From: an uncultured Bifidobacterium sp.
GTDB taxonomy: Bacteria; Actinomycetota; Actinomycetes; Actinomycetales; Bifidobacteriaceae
Assembly: GCF_949292005.1 (NCBI RefSeq)
Contig: NZ_CASEXV010000009.1
Location: 1-17,710, forward strand
Direction of reading: 5' to 3'
Length of the DNA: 17,710 nucleotides
Below the pieces are notes generated by a model. That model searched no databases, was not told the origin of the DNA, and was given only the letters and a program-made list of their open reading frames with translations. Positions within the stretch are counted from its first letter, which is position 1. Each line of letters begins with the position of its first letter. Made by a program: the position numbers and the translations under genes. Shown here in pieces: positions 7,643 to 14,889 of the stretch.

Positions 7643-9082
7643 CTAGTCGTTTTCTGCGTTTTCACGAACGACGTCGATGTCCATATCCGGGACCGAGATC
7701 CGCATGACGACCGACAACGCCGCAACGAGAACGATAAGAAGCAGCGCGAACGCGTATCCGTATCGCGATCCGTTCACGAACCCCTGCGCCACGTCCAACT
7801 GGTCGCTGTATCCGGATGACAACAGCAGCGTCACCACCGCGGTCGCAATCGCTCCGGATACCTGCTGCATGGTATTGAGGATCGTAGACCCATCGGACGC
7901 CAGCTCACGAGGAAGATTCGCAAGCGCGTCGGACTGGGCCGCCTGTTGCATAAGCGGTATGCCGATCATAAGAAGCACGTGAGCGAGCACGAAGAATGCA
8001 GGATTGCTGTTCGTCCCGATGCCGATGAACAGGATCGACGAGACCACGGAGAAAGCCGCTCCCAGACGCACGAGTCGACCCGCGCCGGTTCTGTCATAAA
8101 GTCGACCGGCGATGAAGGAGAAGACCGCATTGGTCACGCCTCCGGCCAGCATGAGCATTCCCGCTGTGGATGGATCCAATCCCATCCCGCGTTGCAGTTC
8201 CTGCGGTGCCACATACATGAACGCAAGAGTGCAGGAGAAGGACAGCGTCACCATAATCGCGGGGGTACGGAAACCGCTTAGGAACAATGGCTTCAAATCA
8301 AGAACGGGATTATCCACATGCAGCTGCCGGCGGATGTAGAACGTCAGAACTCCAACACCCACCACCAGCAGAGCAAGCACCGTCGGAGACAGTCCCATAT
8401 CCGGAATGAATCCGATTCCCGCCACCAATGATCCGAAACCGACTATGGAACCGGCCACGGAAGGCCAATCGATCCGCGGACGAGTGATCTCGATCGGCGA
8501 CCGGAAGAAGACCCTGGCTAAGACCAGCGCCAAAAAGGCTATGACGGCGAAAAGAACGAAAATCGAACGCCATGAGAACGCGCCGATCATCACGCCCGAT
8601 ATGGTCGGCCCTATTACCGGAGCGAACATGATGACCAGACCGGCCACACCATTGGCGGCTCCCAGCTCCATCGGCCTGAAGACGTGGATCATGGAGGCAT
8701 ACAACGTGGGCAGTATTATTCCCGTGCCCACTCCCTGAAGCATTCGTCCGAGCAGGAGCACGACGAACATGGAGGCCGAAGCCGAAATGAGAGACCCGAC
8801 GAGGAACAGGACGAGAGCCCCCATCAGCAACCTTCTGGTATCAATCCACTTCAGAAGAAAGCCAACGCACGGCAGCACGATCCCTATGGCGAGCATGTAT
8901 CCGACCACCATCCACTGAGCCGTGCCCGTGGTAACTCCGAACGCGACGCACAGATCGGGAAGCGCAATGTTCATGGACGTTTCGGACAGCATGCCCAGGA
9001 ACGCGCCCATATATATGCCCGACATCAATCGATACGGATGCGCGAACCGCCTGTGTACAGATACTCCATCGCTACTTGTCAT
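7643..9082 (-). CDS. MFS exporter, DHA2 (14-TM, EmrB/QacA-like) family
   Basis: Predicted proton-driven drug or metabolite efflux protein of the inner membrane, 479 residues. Hydrophobicity suggests 14 membrane helices, the DHA2 pattern. Motif A-like LLKWIDTRRLLMG follows helix 2, motif B-like LLGRMLQGVGTGI is in helix 4, and the antiporter motif C appears as APVIGPTISG in helix 5. The N terminus is short and cytosolic and the C terminus ends in an acidic tail. ATG 9082 is preceded only by a purine-rich GGAAAGAGAAAAG, with no strong Shine-Dalgarno. The stop of an upstream open frame overlaps it as ATGA. Substrate cannot be told. No adjacent TetR or MarR regulator is present, so the unusual leader (hairpin at 9166-9204) may carry the control. 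Lincomycin- or multidrug-type exporters are the nearest class I recognise. Confidence 0.88.
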   Translation of the reverse strand: MTSSDGVSVHRRFAHPYRLMSGIYMGAFLGMLSETSMNIALPDLCVAFGVTTGTAQWMVVGYMLAIGIVLPCVGFLLKWIDTRRLLMGALVLFLVGSLISASASMFVVLLLGRMLQGVGTGIILPTLYASMIHVFRPMELGAANGVAGLVIMFAPVIGPTISGVMIGAFSWRSIFVLFAVIAFLALVLARVFFRSPIEITRPRIDWPSVAGSIVGFGSLVAGIGFIPDMGLSPTVLALLVVGVGVLTFYIRRQLHVDNPVLDLKPLFLSGFRTPAIMVTLSFSCTLAFMYVAPQELQRGMGLDPSTAGMLMLAGGVTNAVFSFIAGRLYDRTGAGRLVRLGAAFSVVSSILFIGIGTNSNPAFFVLAHVLLMIGIPLMQQAAQSDALANLPRELASDGSTILNTMQQVSGAIATAVVTLLLSSGYSDQLDVAQGFVNGSRYGYAFALLLIVLVAALSVVMRISVPDMDIDVVRENAEND

Positions 9083-9441
9083 ACCGCTTTTCTCTTTCCT
9101 TCGCTTCCCTCAGGCCGCATTCGGCCGCACTTGATCCATACTTGTGGCGCGAACATTTTCAACGACAAAGAAAAACCGCATGGGGAATCGCAGGCATGCG
9201 GTTTCGAAACAAGTCGTGACACTAACACAAAACCATCGGTCTCGTAAGCCAAGTCAGGCGACGCCACCGTTCATGTCGACGTGTCCCGCAAGCCGCAACC
9301 CACCCCGGACGCAGCTCGATCCTCCCGGACATGAGTATGATCTGCGGCCGATCAGCTCGGGGCACAGGCCGGAACGCAGACACGGACCTATGATTGGCAC
9401 GGCACAACCCAAGATGACGTCAACCGGACGGAGAAAACAGG
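9083..9441. promoter_or_regulatory. Divergent leader region between the MFS exporter and carbonic anhydrase
   Basis: A 359-base gap. The minus-strand half holds a terminator-like hairpin (9166-9204), a 10-bp palindrome GTTTCGAAAC at 9201-9210 overlapping its stem base, and a GTG-initiated open frame of 62 codons (9079-9267) that ends at the exporter start. That frame has no good ribosome binding site or recognised family. On the plus strand TATGAT at 9336-9341 and 9389-9394 are candidate -10 boxes for carbonic anhydrase, without clear -35 partners. Confidence 0.4.
9166..9204 (-). terminator. Terminator-like hairpin in the 5' leader of the MFS exporter (candidate attenuator)
   Basis: Read on the minus strand, AAACCGCATG and CATGCGGTTT form a perfect 10-bp stem around a 12-nt loop, followed by TTTTTCTTTG, a standard intrinsic terminator form. 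No gene that it could end is visible upstream on that strand. It sits about 85 nt before the exporter start codon, which suggests conditional termination. The function is inference. Confidence 0.6.
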
Positions 9442-10179
9442 ATGAGCACGAACATGACAGACAACGATGGCTCACACGATGATTCACCGACCCCGACTTC
9501 CAACGGGAGCGCGGCTCGAGGAGAGACGCCCGGGGCCGACTGTGGATCCTCGGAGCATGAGTCCACCGCCAACGCCACGTGGAGCCGTCTTCTCTCCGGA
9601 AACCGACGATTCGCGCAAGGCCAGCCCGAGCACCCCTGGCAGGATGCCGCAACCCGCGAATCCCTCATCGACTCCCAACACCCCGATGCCGTGGTTCTCA
9701 GCTGCGGCGATTCCCGGGTTCCTCCTGAGATCATCTTCGACCAGGGTCTGGGAGACATGTTCGTCGTGCGCACCGCCGGAGAGGTTCTCGATTCCGCGGT
9801 CGTCTCATCGCTCGAATTTGCGGTCGACGTGCTTCACACCAGTCTTATGGTCGTATTGGGGCATGAGCACTGCGGCGCCATCAAGAGCACCATCGACGCC
9901 TTGGGACCACTTGACGATGACCGTCTCGACGACCTCGACCGAATCGTAGAGACGTCAACATCGCCGATCATCGCATCAGTCGGCGAATCCCTTCTTGAAT
10001 CGCGGCGAGCTGGGCTTGACGATACGGACGATTTCGAGCGCGTGCACATCGCCCGAACAATCGAACACCTAGCTTCGCAGTCGGAGTCCATCGGCTCGGC
10101 CTTGGGGGAGGGACGGCTTCGGCTCGTCGGCGCACGGTACCGCGTATCCGACGGGGTGGTGGAGGTTCTGTCGTTCTAG
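9442..10179 (+). CDS. Beta-class carbonic anhydrase
   Basis: Zinc enzyme interconverting CO2 and bicarbonate in the cytosol, 245 residues. The catalytic zinc set is visible: SCGDSR gives C88 and the Asp-Arg dyad D90/R92, and GHEHCGA gives H141 and C144. The core begins around residue 45 with TWSRLLSGNRRFAQG. The first 45 residues are hydrophilic low complexity with no signal peptide character and look like an extension. ATG 9442 has GGAG about 10 nt upstream; ATG 9454 is an alternative start. Bicarbonate supply for PEP carboxylase (this window) and for fatty acid and nucleotide synthesis is the likely role in a non-respiring organism. It is followed by a 225-nt gap, so it is probably transcribed alone. 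Confidence 0.94.
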   Translation: MSTNMTDNDGSHDDSPTPTSNGSAARGETPGADCGSSEHESTANATWSRLLSGNRRFAQGQPEHPWQDAATRESLIDSQHPDAVVLSCGDSRVPPEIIFDQGLGDMFVVRTAGEVLDSAVVSSLEFAVDVLHTSLMVVLGHEHCGAIKSTIDALGPLDDDRLDDLDRIVETSTSPIIASVGESLLESRRAGLDDTDDFERVHIARTIEHLASQSESIGSALGEGRLRLVGARYRVSDGVVEVLSF

Positions 10180-10391
10180 CCCGCGCCGGCACCCACGTGC
10201 TCCCGAATACTCGAGGCGCATATCTTGACGGAATCCCGTTCCGCCTCCATATGGCCGACCGGCACGGCTCCAAAAGTCCGATCGGCGCAGGACTTCGCCG
10301 CCCTGAAACACATTCCACCTAACCCGTATCGGACGTATGTTCTCGGTATAGGCGGCATAAGCGGTACAGGGCAGGGTCCCGGGGATGACGC

Positions 10392-10397
10392 TAGAGT
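10392..10397 (+). promoter_or_regulatory. Candidate -10 box for a leaderless transcript of the CBS-domain membrane protein
   Basis: TAGAGT ends 7 nt before ATG 10405, and there is no Shine-Dalgarno between them. This spacing is typical of leaderless genes in actinobacteria. No good -35 box is visible. Confidence 0.35.
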
Positions 10398-10404
10398 TAG
10401 AACC

Positions 10405-11700
10405 ATGTCGCTGGGTCTGAACATTCTGCTGGTCTTCGTCTTCCTTCTTCTGGGATCCGTGTTCGCCGGAACCGAGCTTGCGCTGGTAAGCCTGCGCGGG
10501 TCGCAGATCGACCAGATGGAGCAGCAGGATGCACGCGGGGCACGGGTCGCGACGATCGCGCGGGATCCCAACACCTTCCTCTCGACCGTCCAGATCGGCG
10601 TGACGTTGTCGGGATTCCTGTCCGCATCGTTTGGCGAATCAGCCATATCCCCGTCCATCGTCCCCGTCGTGGTGGGATGGGGCGTGCCGTCGCGGGTCGC
10701 CGCGCCGCTGACGACGGTGATCCTGACCCTGATCATCTCGTATTTCTCCATTGTCATATCTGAGCTGGTCCCCAAGCGCATCGCCATGCAGCGCACCGAG
10801 CAGATCGCCCGTGCGGTGGTTCCGGCCATCGACATATTCGCGACCGTCTGCCGTCCGATCATCTGGCTTATCGGCAAGAACACGGATGGCATCGTGCGGC
10901 TCTTGGGCTTCGACCCGAACGAGACGGAAAGCGAGGTATCCGACGACGAGCTGCGCGTGCTGGTGAACACCAACTCGCGTCTGAGCAAGGACGAACGCAC
11001 CATCCTCGACGATGTATTCGACGCCTCCGAAACCATCGTGGCCGAAGTCATGCGACCCCGGGCGGACGTGGTCTTTCTTGACGGGAACCAGTCGCTGTCC
11101 GACGCCGCCACCTATGTACGGAACATGCCCTATTCACGATATCCCGTGACCGGCAAGGACTTCGATGACGTGCTCGGATTCGTGCACGTGCGCGACCTTC
11201 TTGACGTGCGCGACCCCAACGCCCGGACGGTTGCTGATGTAACGCGCGAAGGCATATCACTGCCCGGCACCTCCAAACTTCTTCCCAGCCTGGAGCTCCT
11301 GCGCAAGCGCGGCATTCATCTCGCGGTCGTCATTGACGAGTACGGCGGAACCGATGGAATCGTGACGCTGGAGGACATGACCGAGGAGCTCGTGGGAGAC
11401 ATCCGCGATGAGTACGATCTTCCGGGAGACGGCTCGACGCCGACGGGGGCGAGCGCCTTCGTCAATGGAGTCGCGACCGTCGAGGGTGGCACCACGCTTG
11501 AGGACTTCGCCGACCTGACCGGCATAGTGCTGGAGGATGGCCCGTACGAGACGGTGGCCGGATATTTTCTGGCGCATACGGGCAAGATGGGTGAAGTCGG
11601 CGATGTACTTCACACCGACGATGGCTATGACATGGTCATCACCAAGGTGGATGGTCGACGAATAGACACGGTGGAGGTCCGTCGACATTCCGCCACCTAG
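10405..11700 (+). CDS. CNNM/CorC-type membrane protein with CBS pair (hemolysin C family)
   Basis: Protein of the CNNM/CorC (formerly TlyC/hemolysin) family, associated with Mg2+ or other divalent cation efflux and not itself a proven hemolysin. I chose ATG 10405 (431 residues) because it opens directly into the first membrane helix (LNILLVFVFLLLGSVFAGTE). The 60 in-frame codons upstream lack such features. Domains in order: a DUF21/CNNM membrane domain at about 1-185 with ISELVPKRIA after a helix; a linker SDDELRVLV; a CBS pair at about 205-330, with EVMRPRADVV and the family hallmark EYGGTDGIVTLEDMTEEL from residue 312; and a CorC/HlyC C-terminal domain at about 345-425 with VAGYFLAHTGKMGEVGD. 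No Shine-Dalgarno is seen, so translation may be leaderless. Dps follows 82 nt downstream with its own promoter-like sequence. Confidence 0.93.
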   Translation: MSLGLNILLVFVFLLLGSVFAGTELALVSLRGSQIDQMEQQDARGARVATIARDPNTFLSTVQIGVTLSGFLSASFGESAISPSIVPVVVGWGVPSRVAAPLTTVILTLIISYFSIVISELVPKRIAMQRTEQIARAVVPAIDIFATVCRPIIWLIGKNTDGIVRLLGFDPNETESEVSDDELRVLVNTNSRLSKDERTILDDVFDASETIVAEVMRPRADVVFLDGNQSLSDAATYVRNMPYSRYPVTGKDFDDVLGFVHVRDLLDVRDPNARTVADVTREGISLPGTSKLLPSLELLRKRGIHLAVVIDEYGGTDGIVTLEDMTEELVGDIRDEYDLPGDGSTPTGASAFVNGVATVEGGTTLEDFADLTGIVLEDGPYETVAGYFLAHTGKMGEVGDVLHTDDGYDMVITKVDGRRIDTVEVRRHSAT

Positions 11701-11717
11701 CATTTCACCGTCCGAAG

Positions 11718-11747
11718 CGTCACGTGACGGATGGCCCGCGCTAGTAT
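11718..11747 (+). promoter_or_regulatory. dps promoter with palindromic operator
   Basis: A perfect 12-bp palindrome CGTCACGTGACG at 11718-11729 lies where the -35 box should be. TAGTAT at 11742-11747 is a candidate -10 box in the actinobacterial context GCTAGTATGGC. A repressor bound to the dyad would block the promoter. The regulator is unknown. The ribosome binding site AGGAAAGGA follows at 11768-11776. Confidence 0.5.
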
Positions 11748-11782
11748 GGCAAATACCGTTTCATATCAGGAAAGGACGGATC

Positions 11783-12262
11783 ATGACACTCTCATTCGTG
11801 GTACCAGGTCTTGACGAGGCCGCATCGGAAAAGATCATCGCCATTCTCTCGAACCGCTTGGCGCAGGAGCAGGAGGCGGCGCTGGTCCTCAAACACGCCC
11901 ATTGGAACGTCACCGGCCCCAACTTCATCGCCGTCCACGAGATGATCGATCCCGAGGTCGACGCCGTTCTCGCGCAGGCCGACGAGACCGCCGAGCGCAT
12001 CTCCACCCTGGGCGGATCCCCCGATGGACGGCCCGACGCGATCGTCCGCCAGCGCACGTGGAAGGGCGTCGATCTGACCGGGCGCAAATCCACCGCCGAC
12101 TATCTCAAAGCCCTGATCGACTATTACGACGTTTTCATCGCCGACGATCGCAAGGCCATCGCCGAGCTGGATGAGCTGGACGTCATCAGCTCCAACATCA
12201 TCCAGGACCATGTCCAGGAGCTCGAGAAGTTCCAGTGGTTCATGAGGAGCCATCTCGAGTAA
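11783..12262 (+). CDS. dps: Dps ferritin-like DNA-protecting protein
   Basis: Cytosolic dodecameric mini-ferritin that oxidises Fe(II) with peroxide and stores iron, protecting DNA from Fenton chemistry; 159 residues, a normal length. The inter-subunit ferroxidase site is complete: H40, H52, D56, D67 and E71 reproduce the spacing of the E. coli ligands (12, 4, 11 and 4 residues). The signature KHAHWNVTGPNFIAVHEMID is present. There is no Lys-rich N-terminal tail, so direct DNA binding of the E. coli kind is doubtful. The start is supported by AGGAAAGGA about 6 nt upstream. It has its own promoter with a palindromic operator and a hairpin downstream, so it is monocistronic. Proximity to ahpC and its reductase fits a peroxide-defence neighbourhood. 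Confidence 0.96.
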   Translation: MTLSFVVPGLDEAASEKIIAILSNRLAQEQEAALVLKHAHWNVTGPNFIAVHEMIDPEVDAVLAQADETAERISTLGGSPDGRPDAIVRQRTWKGVDLTGRKSTADYLKALIDYYDVFIADDRKAIAELDELDVISSNIIQDHVQELEKFQWFMRSHLE

Positions 12263-12299
12263 GCCGCGAAACCGCGCGGTCCGTTTGCATGAAACCGCC

Positions 12300-12331
12300 G
12301 GGCGGCACCACCGTGATGGGTGGCGCCGCCC
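12300..12331 (+). terminator. Hairpin terminator after dps
   Basis: GGGCGGC-A-CCACC at 12300-12312 pairs with GGTGG-C-GCCGCCC at 12319-12331, a 12-bp stem with one internal mismatch and a 6-nt loop. It is followed by GTGCTTTCC, a poor T-run. It could also slow transcription from the convergent SDR gene. Confidence 0.65.
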
Positions 12332-12373
12332 GTGCTTTCCAGCGGCTACCCTCTTTCGGCCCGCCCGTGCCAT

Positions 12374-12430
12374 CTAGCGACCAGCGCCCAGTAACTATCG
12401 CCTATCGTCCAGTGCCTATCGTCTAGCGAC
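12374..12430. repeat. Imperfect short repeats at the end of the SDR gene
   Basis: CTAGCGAC occurs at 12374-12381 and again at 12423-12430, the second overlapping the SDR stop codon. Between them CTATCG occurs three times (12395, 12402 and 12416). This looks like small local duplication; no function is evident. Confidence 0.35.
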
Positions 12431-13262
12431 GGAAAACCTTTGTGTACGAACCCTCGGCACGGGGGCGGACCACGATCGAATCCACGTCCACAGCGTCCGG
12501 CTGATCCAGCGCCCAACGCACGCATTCGGCGACATCCTCGGCCTGCAGCGGATCCGGAACACCGTCATAGACGCCCGCCGCGCGAGCCGCGTCTCCATGG
12601 AAGCGCTTCAGCGAGAACTCCTCCGTGCGGACCATGCCCGGTGAGATATCAACGATGCGGACAGGCTCGCCGATCTGCTCAAGTCGCAGAACACGGGCCA
12701 TCACACGCTCGGCGAACTTCGACGCGCAGTAGCCGCCGCCGCCCTCATAGGGTTCGATTCCGGCCGTGGACGAGATGATCAGAATCGTGCCGCCGCCGGG
12801 AGCCTTCTTTACTATCGGCAGCATCTTCTGCGTGATTCGCAGGGTTCCCAGCACATTGAGCTCATACATCGAACGCCAGTCGTCGAGATCCGCAGTCGCC
12901 ACCGGATCCTTTCCGATCGCTCCCCCCGCGCAGTTGATCAGGGCCTTCGCCCCACCGGCTTCCTCGATAGCCGCCACGGCCGCCGATGTGGATTCCTCGT
13001 CCGTGATGTCGCACACGCGGTAGTCGCAGGCGCCACCCAACTCCTTGGACAGGGCCGCCAAGCGATCCTCACGCCGGGCCAGCGCCGTCACCGACCAACC
13101 GGCGGCAACCAGCGCACGAACGGTGGCCTCGCCGATCCCACTCGACGCGCCGGTGACGACGGCACGCCGAGACGGCTGCGGCGAATCAACCTCCCGTCCC
13201 TCATTGCCCTTTCCCTCATAACCCTGTTCGACGTCATCATCCATCGGGGATTCGTTCAGCAT
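12423..13262 (-). CDS. SDR family NAD(P)-dependent oxidoreductase
   Basis: Classical short-chain dehydrogenase/reductase, 279 residues. The Rossmann motif TGASSGIG is at 37-44, followed by LARRE at 61-65; the Arg pair after strand 2 suggests NADPH preference. The active site is complete: N136 (in ELNVLG), S165, Y178 and K182 (YCASK). The NNAG motif is NCAG here. The first 30 residues are a charged, Gly/Glu-rich extension. ATG 13262 has GGAGG 4 nt upstream and overlaps the aminotransferase stop by 7 nt, so the two genes are translationally linked. The family includes YdfG (3-hydroxy acid dehydrogenase) and IsfD (sulfoacetaldehyde reductase). Given its partner, reduction of the semialdehyde made by the aminotransferase is a reasonable inference. 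The exact substrate is unknown. Confidence 0.92.
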   Translation of the reverse strand: MLNESPMDDDVEQGYEGKGNEGREVDSPQPSRRAVVTGASSGIGEATVRALVAAGWSVTALARREDRLAALSKELGGACDYRVCDITDEESTSAAVAAIEEAGGAKALINCAGGAIGKDPVATADLDDWRSMYELNVLGTLRITQKMLPIVKKAPGGGTILIISSTAGIEPYEGGGGYCASKFAERVMARVLRLEQIGEPVRIVDISPGMVRTEEFSLKRFHGDAARAAGVYDGVPDPLQAEDVAECVRWALDQPDAVDVDSIVVRPRAEGSYTKVFRR

Positions 13263-14581
13263 CCGGCCTCCTTCAAGGCTTTATCCAGCATATCCACGCC
13301 ATCCGCGGCCTCATCAGGCGTGATCACGCAGGGCGGAGTGACATGGATCCTGTTCGCATGGACTCCGATCACCACGCCGATCTCATGCCCCGCCCGCACG
13401 ATGGCGCCCATCGTCGCGTCATCGAGCGGCTCTCTGCTTGACCTATCGGCGACCATCTCAACCGCCCAGAAGACGCCCTTCCCTCTGACCTCGCCGATCT
13501 TCGGATGGCTCTCCATAAGGGCGGTCAGTCGTGGTCCCAGGATCTTCTCGCCGACGTCATGCGCGTTGCCGACGATATGCTCGCTTTCCATCGCCTCCTG
13601 CGCGGCGACGATCGCCCCCATGGCCAGAGGATGCCCAGAATAGGTCAAACCGCCGGGGAACACCACGTCATCGAAATGCGCGGCGACGTCACAGGACATG
13701 ATCACGCCGCCCGCGGGCACATACCCCGAATTGCATCCTTTGGCGAAGGTGATGATGTCGGGCGTGTACCCGTAATCGTCCAATGCCATCCAGAATCCCG
13801 TCCGGCCGAATCCGGTCATCACCTCGTCGGTGATCATCAGGATCCCATACCGTTTGGTGATCTCGCGAACCCCGCGGAAATAGTCCTGCGGTGGGACCAG
13901 GATTCCGGCGGTTCCGGGAATCGATTCCAAAAGCACGGCGGCGATGGTGTCGGGACCCTCGAATTGGATGACGTGCTCCAGATGCGTCAGCGCACGGTCG
14001 CATTCCTCCTGCTCGGTCGTGGCGCTGAACTCCGAACGGTACGGATACGGCGTGAAGACGTGCACATGACCACGCGCGTAGTCGTTGGGCTTGCGACGCC
14101 AATCCCCCGTGGCGCTGATGGCGGACCCCGTGTTCCCGTGATAGCTGCGGTACGAGGAGATGATCTTGTCGCGTCCGGTGACGAGGCGGGCCGCCCTCAT
14201 GGCGTTCTCGTTGGCGTCGGCGCCGGCGTTCGTGAAGAACACCTTGTCGAATCCCTCGGGCGCCCGTCTCGCCACCAGCGATGCCGCCCGACCCCGCGCG
14301 AGATTGGCATAGTCAGGACCGATGGTGCACAGAAGCTCAGCCTGCCGGCGTATCCCGGCGATCACTGCGGGATGCTGGTATCCGATGTTGACGTTCACCT
14401 GCTGACTGGTCAGGTCAAGCCGGTCGCGCCCGTCCGCGAATCTCAGCCAGGAGCCATGCCCCCCGACTATCTCCCTGGGATGCAGATTCCGCTGCGCATG
14501 CCACGTGTGAAACACATGACGTCTGTCCAACGCGACCGCATCGTCCCATATCGTCGTATCCGACGACAGATCATGTCCCAT
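13256..14581 (-). CDS. Class III PLP-dependent aminotransferase (omega-aminotransferase)
   Basis: Fold-type I, class III aminotransferase of 441 residues, normal for the family. Visible: TNAGADANENAMRAAR at 117-132 (phosphate and cofactor loop), SYHGNTGSA at 146-154, ITDEVMTGFGRTG with PLP-contacting D252, and FAKGCNSGYVPAGG with Schiff-base K281. The N-terminal DLTSQQVNVNIGYQHP resembles taurine aminotransferases (Tpa/Toa), but beta-alanine, GABA or other omega-amines are possible. The product would be an aldehyde such as sulfoacetaldehyde or a semialdehyde. ATG 14581 has AAGGAG about 5 nt upstream. It is the first gene of a two-gene operon with the SDR, divergent from a MocR regulator that probably controls it. 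I am confident of the family but not of the substrate. Confidence 0.93.
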   Translation of the reverse strand: MGHDLSSDTTIWDDAVALDRRHVFHTWHAQRNLHPREIVGGHGSWLRFADGRDRLDLTSQQVNVNIGYQHPAVIAGIRRQAELLCTIGPDYANLARGRAASLVARRAPEGFDKVFFTNAGADANENAMRAARLVTGRDKIISSYRSYHGNTGSAISATGDWRRKPNDYARGHVHVFTPYPYRSEFSATTEQEECDRALTHLEHVIQFEGPDTIAAVLLESIPGTAGILVPPQDYFRGVREITKRYGILMITDEVMTGFGRTGFWMALDDYGYTPDIITFAKGCNSGYVPAGGVIMSCDVAAHFDDVVFPGGLTYSGHPLAMGAIVAAQEAMESEHIVGNAHDVGEKILGPRLTALMESHPKIGEVRGKGVFWAVEMVADRSSREPLDDATMGAIVRAGHEIGVVIGVHANRIHVTPPCVITPDEAADGVDMLDKALKEAGC

Positions 14582-14605
14582 ATCGTCTCCTTCGTGGTTC
14601 TCTCC

Positions 14606-14623
14606 GCACGGTAATGCACGGTA
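14606..14623. promoter_or_regulatory. Tandem 8-bp direct repeat near the aminotransferase start
   Basis: GCACGGTA occurs at 14606-14613 and 14616-14623, a 10-bp period that places both copies on the same DNA face. MocR regulators such as GabR bind direct repeats, so this is a candidate half-site pair, 25-42 nt upstream of the aminotransferase start codon. Confidence 0.4.
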
Positions 14624-14650
14624 GTCGTCCCGGTGCCACTACTCCCGGCG

Positions 14651-14672
14651 ATCAGCCGACACAACGGCTGAT
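14651..14672. promoter_or_regulatory. 22-bp dyad, candidate operator
   Basis: ATCAGCCG-ACACAA-CGGCTGAT is a perfect 8-6-8 inverted repeat about 70 nt upstream of the aminotransferase start. No T-run follows on either strand, so it is not a classical terminator. It is a good candidate for regulator binding or an mRNA leader hairpin. Confidence 0.5.
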
Positions 14673-14889
14673 GTCCCGGCGCATCGTATTCGTCGTGTTT
14701 CTCAACGCCCGGTTCTGTCATTATCCGCACTGGACATTTCGCAACATGGAAAACAATTTCCCATTAATTGCCGTATTGTTACGGAGATACAACGAAGATA
14801 TCAACAATCATGTTATCGTTCTCGCTGACCATTAAATCTCAATCTCCAGTGACAATCCGGTATGTATATGACAACGCGAGGCAGGAATA

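Larger units (their letters stand above)
14582..14889. promoter_or_regulatory. Divergent control region, aminotransferase operon / MocR regulator
   Basis: A 308-base gap, markedly AT-rich from about 14720 to 14870 compared with its neighbours, and without an ORF. It holds a tandem repeat (14606-14623), a 22-bp dyad (14651-14672) and a small inverted repeat CCGTA-TTGT-TACGG at 14771-14784. On the minus strand GATAAT near 14720 is a possible -10 box. On the plus strand TATGTATATG near 14861 precedes the regulator. The promoter calls are weak. Confidence 0.5.

Noticed and set aside
9201..9210. GTTTCGAAAC considered as a second parS site
   Set aside because: It lacks the central CACGTG of parS and is only 10 bp; kept only as a possible operator or hairpin part.
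14507..14519. GTGTGAAACACAT-like sequence considered as parS
   Set aside because: It lies inside the aminotransferase gene and does not match the parS palindrome.
13505..14614. 369-codon plus-strand frame opposite the aminotransferase
   Set aside because: It is antisense to a gene with full PLP motifs; composition is typical of a shadow frame.
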